Shown here one piece after another: positions 1 through 5,174 of a stretch of 7,075 bases of DNA. The position numbers were made by a program, and so were the translations under genes. Numbering within the stretch: position 1 is the stretch's first letter; every line of letters starts with the position of its first letter. The stretch lies in NCBI GenBank assembly GCA_947479185.1, contig CANJYY010000131.1:1-7075 (forward strand), given 5' to 3'. The notes beneath the pieces were generated by a model. It made no database searches, was not told the DNA's origin, and saw only the letters and a list, made by a program, of their open reading frames with translations. The stretch comes from Caulobacteraceae bacterium (GTDB lineage Bacteria; Pseudomonadota; Alphaproteobacteria; Caulobacterales; Caulobacteraceae).

Positions 1-96
1 ATCGACGCCATCCTCGCCGCCGGTGCCGACAAGGCCCGCGCGATCGCGGCCCCGACGCTCGACGAGGTGAAGAAGATCGTCGGGTTCTGGCGTTGA
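1..96 (+). CDS. trpS: C-terminal fragment, probable tryptophanyl-tRNA synthetase
   Basis: The reading frame is open from the window edge and ends in TGA at 94-96, giving the last 31 residues of a protein. The tail has the pattern GADKARAIAAPTL followed by EVKKIVGFWR. An amphipathic helix of the form GA-x-KAR-x-IA, followed by a short helix ending in GF, is how many bacterial tryptophanyl-tRNA synthetases end; this is recalled family knowledge, not a search result. If correct, the enzyme charges tRNA-Trp in the cytoplasm. The catalytic HIGH and KMSKS regions lie outside the window, so the assignment rests on a short tail only. A palindromic repeat begins 8 bases after the stop and may end its transcript. 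Confidence 0.5.
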   Translation: MDAILAAGADKARAIAAPTLDEVKKIVGFWR

Positions 97-104
97 GTCA
101 GGGC

Positions 105-223
105 CCGTCCTTCGAGACGGGATCCTGAGGGATCGCTCCTCAGGATGACGCAGAGGGTTGGGCTGCACAGCTGTTCGTCATGGTGAGGAGCGAGGCCTCA
201 GCCGAGCGTCTCGAACCACGCAA
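105..223 (+). repeat. Composite palindromic repeat (modules A + B), copy 1
   Basis: This 119-base unit has two hairpin modules. Module A (106-150) has arms CGTCCTTCGAGACG and CTCCTCAGGATGACG around a core in which GATCC (121-125) pairs with GGATC (130-134). A linker follows with GAGGGTTGGGCTGC. Module B (174-223) runs from TTCGTCATGG to AACCACGCAA with a small central hairpin at 194-203. The reverse complement of 6286-6400 carries the same order of modules, the same linker core and nearly the same sequence; module B matches at 47 of 50 positions. It fills the gap between the trpS-like gene and the GFA gene and ends 12 bases before the preferred GFA start. It resembles REP/BIME-type dispersed repeats in architecture; its genome-wide copy number cannot be seen here. 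Confidence 0.85.
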
Positions 224-235
224 TGGATGTCAGCG

Positions 236-637
236 ATGACCGGCGAGCCCCACCCCCACACCGGCGGCTGCCACTGCGGCGCGGTGCGCTTCGAGGCGGT
301 CCTGCCGGCCGTGGTCGAGGCCCAGACCTGCAACTGCTCGATGTGCGAGAAGGTCGGCTTCATCCACATCATCGTGCCGGAAAGCCGCTTCCGCCTGACC
401 TGCGGCGCGGACCAGATCACGACCTACACCTTCAACACCGGCGTCGCGAAACACACCTTCTGCAAGGTCTGCGGCGTTAAGAGCTTCTACCGGCCCCGCT
501 CCAACCCGGACGGCTGGTCGGTCAACGCCCGCTGCCTCGACACCACCGAGGGTCTCGATCTGCGCATCGAAGCCTTCGATGGCCGGAACTGGGAGGTCCA
601 CGCGGCCGCCCTGGCGCATCTCAGTAAGGAAGACTGA
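236..637 (+). CDS. GFA/CENP-V-type zinc-binding protein
   Basis: This is a 133-residue cytoplasmic protein of the glutathione-dependent formaldehyde-activating (GFA)/CENP-V fold. All seven family cysteines are present in the usual spacing: C12 and C14 in GGCHCGAVRFE, C32, C34 and C37 in CNCSMC, and C76 and C79 in FCKVCGVKSFYRP. In the family, the first and last pairs hold a structural zinc and the middle three a second zinc. Family members bind or act on thiol adducts, but most, including this one, have no proven substrate. The ATG at 236 was preferred because GGA at 225-227 is suitably spaced and family members begin just before HTGGCHCG. The ATG at 227 is an alternative. The frame also stays open upstream to a TTG at 158, but that part is encoded by the repeat and is probably not translated. 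The TGA stop directly touches the pdhC start. Confidence 0.85.
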   Translation: MTGEPHPHTGGCHCGAVRFEAVLPAVVEAQTCNCSMCEKVGFIHIIVPESRFRLTCGADQITTYTFNTGVAKHTFCKVCGVKSFYRPRSNPDGWSVNARCLDTTEGLDLRIEAFDGRNWEVHAAALAHLSKED

Positions 638-1966
638 ATGTCCATCGACATCCTCATGCCCGCCCTGTCCCCGACCATGGAGGAAGGGACGCTGGCGAAA
701 TGGCACGTGAAGGCCGGTGACACGGTCAAGGCCGGCGACGTCATCGCCGAGATCGAGACCGACAAGGCGACCATGGAGGTCGAGGCCGTCGACGAGGGCA
801 TGGTCGAGGCCCTGCTGGTCGACGCCGGGACGGAGAACGTCAAGGTCAACGCGGTAATCGCCCGGCTGGCCGGGGAGGGCGACAGTGCGTCCTTCGACAC
901 GCCGGCTTCGCCGGCTGCTCAGGATGACAAGAAGGGTGGGCCTGCGCCCGCCGCCAAAGCCGCTCCCGAAACTCCACCTTCAAGTCATCCTGAGCAGGCG
1001 CAAGGCGCCGTGTCGAAGGACGCAACGACGGCGCCGCCCAAGTTCAACGACGCCGGCGAGCGCGTGTTCGCTTCGCCGCTGGCCCGTCGGCTGGCCCAGG
1101 CGGCCGGCCTCGACCTGAAGGCCATCGCCGGTTCGGGTCCGCACGGCCGGGTGATCAAGGCCGACGTCGACGCCGCCCGCGGCAAGGCCCCGGCCAGCGC
1201 CCCGACCCAGTCCGGCGCAGCCCCCGCCGCCGCCCCCCGCCAGGTCCAGTCGCTGGAACAGCAGGGCATCCCGGCCGGCAGCTATGACCTCATCCCGCTC
1301 GACGGCATGCGCAAGACCATCGCCCGGCGGATGACCGACAGCTTCCGCGACGTGCCGCACTTCCCGCTGACCGTCGATCTGGAGATCGACGGCCTGCTGG
1401 CCGCGCGGGCGAAGATCAACGCCATGCTCGAGAAGGACGGCGTCAAGGTCAGCGTCAACGACCTGGTGATCAAGGCCGTCGCCGTGGCGCTGAAGCGCGT
1501 GCCGGAGGCCAACTCCAGCTACACGCCCGAGGGCATCGCCCTGCACCACCACGCCGACATCGCCATGGCCGTAGCCATCGACGGCGGCCTGATCACCCCG
1601 ATCATCCGCGCCGCCGAGACCAAGGGCCTGGCCCAGATCGCTGTCGAGGCCAAGGATCTGGCGGCCCGCGCCCGCGACAAGAAGCTCAAGCCCGAGGAGT
1701 TCCAGGGCGGCACCTTCTCGATCTCCAACATGGGCATGATGGGCATCAAGTCCTTCGCCTCGATCATCAACGAGCCGCAGGCCTGCATCCTCAGCGTTGG
1801 CGCCGGCGAGCCGCGGCCTGTCGTGAAGAACGGCGCCCTGGCCATCGCCACCGTGATGACCGTGACCCTGACCTGCGACCACCGCGCGGTCGACGGGGCC
1901 ATCGGCGGCCGCTTCCTCAACGCCTTCAAGGCGTTGATCGAAGATCCCCTGACGATGATCGTTTGA
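638..1966 (+). CDS. pdhC: Pyruvate dehydrogenase E2, dihydrolipoamide acetyltransferase
   Basis: This 442-residue protein is the core of the pyruvate dehydrogenase complex and moves the acetyl group from its lipoyl arm to CoA. An N-terminal lipoyl domain (about 1-77) has the lipoylation site ETDKATME with K43. An Ala/Pro-rich linker (about 80-140) follows, then the peripheral subunit-binding domain (about 142-176, FASPLARRLA...GSGPHGRV), a second linker, and the catalytic domain (about 217-442) with the active-site motif DHRAVDG, His415 and Asp419. TAAGGAAG at 625-632 is a good ribosome site inside the end of the GFA gene; ATG 638 follows its stop with no gap, so translational coupling is likely. 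The oddity is in the first linker: residues 84-97 and 116-129 are encoded by two inverted copies of a palindromic repeat also found between genes here. The frame stays intact and all domains are complete. Pyruvate rather than 2-oxoglutarate specificity is inferred from overall similarity; no E1 gene is in view. Confidence 0.95.
   Translation: MSIDILMPALSPTMEEGTLAKWHVKAGDTVKAGDVIAEIETDKATMEVEAVDEGMVEALLVDAGTENVKVNAVIARLAGEGDSASFDTPASPAAQDDKKGGPAPAAKAAPETPPSSHPEQAQGAVSKDATTAPPKFNDAGERVFASPLARRLAQAAGLDLKAIAGSGPHGRVIKADVDAARGKAPASAPTQSGAAPAAAPRQVQSLEQQGIPAGSYDLIPLDGMRKTIARRMTDSFRDVPHFPLTVDLEIDGLLAARAKINAMLEKDGVKVSVNDLVIKAVAVALKRVPEANSSYTPEGIALHHHADIAMAVAIDGGLITPIIRAAETKGLAQIAVEAKDLAARARDKKLKPEEFQGGTFSISNMGMMGIKSFASIINEPQACILSVGAGEPRPVVKNGALAIATVMTVTLTCDHRAVDGAIGGRFLNAFKALIEDPLTMIV
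886..928 (+). repeat. Palindromic repeat, module A type 2, inside pdhC (copy 1)
   Basis: The arms TGCGTCCTTCGACACG (886-901) and CTGCTCAGGATGAC (915-928) enclose a perfect 6-bp core hairpin, GCCGGC (901-906) and GCCGGC (910-915), with loop TTC. The arms match module A of the intergenic composite repeats except for a G-to-C change in the left arm and a C-to-G change in the right arm. The bases that follow (931-945, GAAGGGTGGGCCTGC) resemble the linker found after module A at 105-223, so part of that linker may be included. It is read in frame as residues 84-97 of E2, ASFDTPASPAAQDD, a linker-like peptide. Confidence 0.85.
984..1024 (-). repeat. Palindromic repeat, module A type 2, inside pdhC (copy 2, inverted)
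   Basis: This is the inverted partner of the copy at 886-928, separated from it by 55 bases. Its arms are exact reverse complements of that copy: 984-997 pairs with 915-928 over 14 bases, and 1009-1024 pairs with 886-901 over 16 bases. The core differs but is again self-complementary: GGCGC (997-1001), loop AAG, GCGCC (1005-1009). Read in frame it encodes residues 116-129 of E2, SHPEQAQGAVSKDA, unrelated to the peptide from the other copy because the opposite strand is read. Confidence 0.85.
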
Positions 1967-1976
1967 GGACCGACTG

Positions 1977-3377
1977 ATGGATTTCGACCTCATCGTCATC
2001 GGCTCCGGTCCGGGCGGCTATGTGACCGCCATCCGCGCCAGCCAGTTGGGCCTGAAGACCGCCATCGTCGAGCGGGCTGAGCTCGGCGGCATCTGCCTCA
2101 ACTGGGGCTGCATCCCGACCAAGGCCCTGCTCAAGAGCGGCGAGGTCTATGAGCAGCTGTCGCATCTGGCCGACTACGGCCTGTCGTCCGGCGGCGCGAG
2201 CTTCGACTTTCCCAAGATCATCGAGCGCTCGCGCGGCGTGGCGAAGAAGATGGAGGGCGGCGTCGCCTTCCTGATGAAGAAGCACAAGATCGAGGTGCTG
2301 TTCGGCGTGGCGACGCTGGAGAAGGGCGCCCCGGCCCCGAAGGTGACCGTCGCCCTCAACGCCGGCGGCAAGCGGACGATCACGGCCAAACATGTGATCC
2401 TGGCCACCGGCGCCCGCGCCCGCACCATCCCGGCCATCGGCCTGGAGAGCGACGGCGACCGCGTCTGGACCTACCGCGACGCCCTGGTTCCCAAGGCCTG
2501 TCCGAAGAGCCTGATTGTCATCGGCTCGGGCGCCATCGGCATCGAATTCGCCAGTTTCTACAGGGCGTTGGGCGCGGACGTTACGGTGATCGAAGCCCTC
2601 GACCGCATCCTGCCCGTCGAGGACGAGGAAGTCTCCAAGGCCGCCCACAAGGCGTTCGAGAAGCGCGGCCTGAAATTCCGCGTCGCCGCCAAGGTGACCA
2701 AGCTGAGCAAGAGCAAGACCGGCGTCTCCGTGGCGCTGGAAGCCGGCGGAAAGGCCGAGACCCTGATCGCCGAGGTGGCCATCGTCGCCGTCGGCATCAC
2801 CGGCAACGTCGAGAACCTCGGCCTCGAGGCGCTGGGCGTCACGGTCGACCGCGGCCATGTGGTCACCGACGGTCACGGCAAGACCAACGTCGCCGGCCTC
2901 TACGCCATCGGCGACATCGCCGGCCCGCCCTGGCTGGCGCACAAGGCCAGCCACGAGGGCGTCCACTGCGTCGAGCATATCGCTGGGCTCAAGCCGGCGG
3001 GCCTGACCGCGCCGATCCCCGGCTGCACCTATTCCAACCCGCAGATCGCCTCGGTCGGTCTGACCGAAGCGGCCGCCAAGGCCGCCGGCCATGAGCCGAA
3101 GGTCGGCCGCTTCCCGTTCCGCGTGAACGGCAAGGCCGTCGCCGCCGGCGAGATCGAGGGCTTGGTCAAGACGGTGTTCGACGGCAGGACCGGCGCGCTG
3201 CTCGGCGCCCACATGATCGGCCACGAGGTCACCGAGATGATCCAGGGCTTCGTCGTGGCCATGACGCTGGAAGCGACCGAGGAAGACCTGATGGCCACCG
3301 TCTTCGCCCACCCGACGATGAGCGAGGCGATGCACGAGTCCGTCCTCGACGCTTATGGCAGGGCTCTGCACATCTGA
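1977..3377 (+). CDS. lpdA: Dihydrolipoamide dehydrogenase (E3)
   Basis: This 466-residue flavoprotein reoxidises the dihydrolipoyl arm of E2 and passes the electrons through FAD to NAD+. An N-terminal FAD-binding GxGxxG is seen in VIGSGPGGYVTA (about 7-18). The redox-active disulfide is in GGICLNWGCIPTK (C40 and C45). The NAD-binding Rossmann motif is VIGSGAIGIEFAS (about 181-193), the second FAD motif is YAIGDIAG (about 309-316), and the C-terminal dimerisation domain ends with the catalytic pair in HPTMSE (His445, Glu450). Length and motifs are normal for the family. The start is supported by GAGGA at 1965-1969, which overlaps the pdhC stop with a 7-base spacer, so it is almost certainly co-transcribed with pdhC. 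The same enzyme could also serve 2-oxoglutarate dehydrogenase or glycine cleavage; adjacency to E2 argues for the PDH role. It ends just before a double-hairpin repeat. Confidence 0.96.
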   Translation: MDFDLIVIGSGPGGYVTAIRASQLGLKTAIVERAELGGICLNWGCIPTKALLKSGEVYEQLSHLADYGLSSGGASFDFPKIIERSRGVAKKMEGGVAFLMKKHKIEVLFGVATLEKGAPAPKVTVALNAGGKRTITAKHVILATGARARTIPAIGLESDGDRVWTYRDALVPKACPKSLIVIGSGAIGIEFASFYRALGADVTVIEALDRILPVEDEEVSKAAHKAFEKRGLKFRVAAKVTKLSKSKTGVSVALEAGGKAETLIAEVAIVAVGITGNVENLGLEALGVTVDRGHVVTDGHGKTNVAGLYAIGDIAGPPWLAHKASHEGVHCVEHIAGLKPAGLTAPIPGCTYSNPQIASVGLTEAAAKAAGHEPKVGRFPFRVNGKAVAAGEIEGLVKTVFDGRTGALLGAHMIGHEVTEMIQGFVVAMTLEATEEDLMATVFAHPTMSEAMHESVLDAYGRALHI

Positions 3378-3382
3378 CTGAT

Positions 3383-3439
3383 CTCCCTCTCCCAGCGGGA
3401 GAGGGAGGGACCCGGCGCGCAGCGCCGGGAGGGTGAGGG
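3383..3439 (+). repeat. Double-hairpin repeat unit C1
   Basis: The first hairpin is a perfect 11-bp stem, CTCCCTCTCCC (3383-3393) with GGGAGAGGGAG (3397-3407), loop AGC. GGA then separates it from a perfect 8-bp stem, CCCGGCGC (3411-3418) with GCGCCGGG (3422-3429), loop GCA. The unit ends in GGGTGAGGG (3431-3439). It starts 5 bases after the lpdA stop. A second unit with the same design but different stem sequences lies in opposite orientation at 3479-3526. Such CTCCCTCTCCC/GGGTGAGGG units are a familiar type of dispersed repeat in GC-rich proteobacteria (general knowledge). Confidence 0.85.
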
Positions 3440-3478
3440 CGTTACGGCGTCGGCGCGTTTGCCTGAGCCGTCCCTAAT

Positions 3479-3526
3479 CCCTCATCCGACCTGCTCCGCA
3501 GGCCACCTTCTCCCTCCGGGAGAAGG
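3479..3526 (-). repeat. Double-hairpin repeat unit C2 (inverted)
   Basis: Read on the minus strand, this unit has a perfect 9-bp stem, CCTTCTCCC with GGGAGAAGG (plus positions 3506-3514 and 3518-3526), then a 5-bp stem CCTGC/GCAGG (3490-3494 and 3498-3502), then the tail GGATGAGGG (3479-3487). The order of parts matches unit C1, while stem lengths and sequences differ and remain complementary. It begins 9 bases beyond the stop codon of the minus-strand synthetase gene, mirroring the position of C1 after lpdA. Confidence 0.8.
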
Positions 3527-3535
3527 AATCTTGCC

Positions 3536-5095
3536 CTACGCCGCCCGGGTATCCGTCTCGGCCATGCGCTGGATGGCGACGTAGTCGGTCTTGCCTGTGC
3601 CCAGCACCGGGACCTCCGGAATGGTGATGATCTTGCGCGGCACCGACAGTTCCGGCGCGCCCAGGCTCTGGGCATGGGCCAGCAGCGGGGCGACCGAGGC
3701 GTCGGTCCGGTCGGTGTACAGGATCAGCCGCTCGCCCTTTTTCTTGTCCGGCATGGAGATCACCGCGTGGCGGCCTTCGGGCCAGACGGCCACGGCCAGA
3801 TCCTCGGCGGCGGTCAGGGAGACCATCTCGCCGCCGATCTTGGCGAAGCGCTTGACCCGGCCCTTGATGGTGACCCAGCGGTCCTCGCCCTCGATGGTCA
3901 CCACGTCGCCGGTGTCGTGCCAGCCGTCGGGCAGGGGGTCGATGCCGCCCTGGTCGTTCAGGTAGCCGGCCATGACGTTCGGCCCGCGCAGGAACAGCCG
4001 CCCACCGCCGGCGATGCCCTCGACGGTCTCGATGCGCGTCTCCATGCCCGGCAGCATGCCGCCCACGGTGCCGCGACGGTTGTCGGTCGGCTTGTTGACC
4101 GCGACCACGGGCGAGGCCTCGGTGGCGCCGTAGCCTTCCAGCACCGGCACGTCGCCGAACCGTTCGGCGATCAGGTTGTGGGTCTCCTCGCGGACCTTTT
4201 CGGCGCCGCAGACGATGAACTTCAGGCCCGACAGGTCGCCGGGGTCGGCCGAGCGCGCGTACTGGTTCACGAAGGTGTCGGTGGCCAGCAGGATCGAGGC
4301 CCCCGACTCGCGGATCAGCGTCGGGATCTGCTTGATGTGCAGCGGCGAGGGGTACTGGAACGCCTTCATGCCGGTCAGGATCGGCAACAGCACGCCGCCG
4401 GTCAGGCCGAAGCAGTGGAAGGTCGGCAGCGGGTTGAACATCACCCAGGCCGGGTCGAGGGCGATGTGCGCCTCGATCTGGTGCACGTTGGTGACCAGGT
4501 TCCTGTGGCTCAGCACCACGCCGCGCGGCGCGCCGAAGCTGCCGGAGGTGAACAGGATCACGCCGGGTTCGTCGAAGCCCAGTTTCGCCCGGAACTGATG
4601 CGGGAACAGCCCCGCCGTCGCCGCGAACAGCTTGTCGGCCACGCCGATCTTCGCGCGCAGGTCTTCCAGATAGACGATCTTGCAGCCGCCGGTTTCCAGC
4701 GAGTCGACGAGATCGTGCAGCTTGCCCTGTTCGATGAAGGCGTGCGCCGTCAGCACGGTCTTCACGCCGGCCAGCTTGCAGGCCGCCCTCAGGTTCCGCA
4801 GGCCCGCCGTGAAGTTGAGCATCGTCGGAATACGGGCGAAGGCATGCAGGCCGAAGAAGGTCACCACGGCGCCGGCGCTGGACGGCAGCAGCACACCGAC
4901 GTGCTCGCCCCTGGCGGTGATGCCCGCGATCTTGCGGCCGAGCGCGAACGCCCCGCGGATCAGGTCGGTATAGCTGAGCGGTGTACGGTTCTGATCCTCG
5001 AGGATCGGCTTCTTCGCCCCGTATCGGTCGCGGGCCTCAAGCAGGGCGTCAAAGACGGACTGCTCGCCAGCCCGCGCGTCGTAAGCACGCGGCAT
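3536..5095 (-). CDS. Stand-alone Aas-type acyl-ACP/acyl-CoA synthetase
   Basis: This 519-residue adenylate-forming (ANL superfamily) enzyme should activate a fatty acid with ATP and transfer it to ACP or CoA. Motifs in order are the P-loop LFTSGSFGAPRG (181-192), YGATEASPV (322-330), GWHDTGD (391-397), KGRVKRFAKIGGEMVSL (411-427) and the C-terminal GTGKTD with catalytic K502. The stretches PTMLNFTAGL, FQYPSPLH, RFAKIGGEMVSL and PELSVPR strongly recall the synthetase half of E. coli Aas, the lysophosphatidylethanolamine acyltransferase/acyl-ACP synthetase. The N-terminal acyltransferase half is absent. The P-loop has Arg191 where Lys is usual. ATG 5095 was chosen because GGGGAG lies about 10 bases upstream and VFDALLEARDRYG then follows as in the family. 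The frame extends to an in-frame start at 5191, which would overlap the upstream hydrolase gene. It lies 79 bases downstream of the hydrolase and is probably co-transcribed with it. ACP versus CoA as acceptor is not settled by sequence. Confidence 0.85.
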   Translation of the reverse strand: MPRAYDARAGEQSVFDALLEARDRYGAKKPILEDQNRTPLSYTDLIRGAFALGRKIAGITARGEHVGVLLPSSAGAVVTFFGLHAFARIPTMLNFTAGLRNLRAACKLAGVKTVLTAHAFIEQGKLHDLVDSLETGGCKIVYLEDLRAKIGVADKLFAATAGLFPHQFRAKLGFDEPGVILFTSGSFGAPRGVVLSHRNLVTNVHQIEAHIALDPAWVMFNPLPTFHCFGLTGGVLLPILTGMKAFQYPSPLHIKQIPTLIRESGASILLATDTFVNQYARSADPGDLSGLKFIVCGAEKVREETHNLIAERFGDVPVLEGYGATEASPVVAVNKPTDNRRGTVGGMLPGMETRIETVEGIAGGGRLFLRGPNVMAGYLNDQGGIDPLPDGWHDTGDVVTIEGEDRWVTIKGRVKRFAKIGGEMVSLTAAEDLAVAVWPEGRHAVISMPDKKKGERLILYTDRTDASVAPLLAHAQSLGAPELSVPRKIITIPEVPVLGTGKTDYVAIQRMAETDTRAA

Positions 5096-5174
5096 ATGGG
5101 TGAAACTCCCCGGATGTTTCCCACCAGTATCGTTGGGTGACCCTATCGTCCGGGTCCGGCGTTGAAAAGGTCCG

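Larger units (their letters stand above)
3383..3526. terminator. Probable bidirectional terminator region between convergent genes
   Basis: The 158-base convergent gap between lpdA and the acyl-ACP synthetase gene contains four perfect hairpins in two facing units. None is followed by a run of T in either direction, so a classic intrinsic terminator is not seen. Function would depend on strong stems alone or on Rho. The termination role is inferred from position and stem strength. The 39 bases between the two units (3440-3478) show no gene or clear signal. Confidence 0.45.

Noticed and set aside
105..223. CRISPR array or tandem repeat.
   Set aside because: The repeats are dispersed, palindromic and inverted, with no regular spacers and no cas genes in view.
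886..1024. The repeats inside pdhC as a disruption of the gene.
   Set aside because: The frame is continuous, the lengths keep phase, and the lipoyl, binding and catalytic domains are all complete.
1926..3371. Long open frame antisense to lpdA (481 codons), and similar antisense frames over pdhC (980-1999) and over the synthetase gene (plus strand, 3674-5140).
   Set aside because: They mirror genes with complete, recognisable motifs. Their composition (rich in Gly, Asp, Arg, Ala, His) is what GC-rich third positions give in the opposite strand, and no protein family is recognisable in them.
3383..3526. A classic intrinsic terminator for lpdA.
   Set aside because: Stems are strong but no T-run follows in either direction, so only a general terminator-region call is made.
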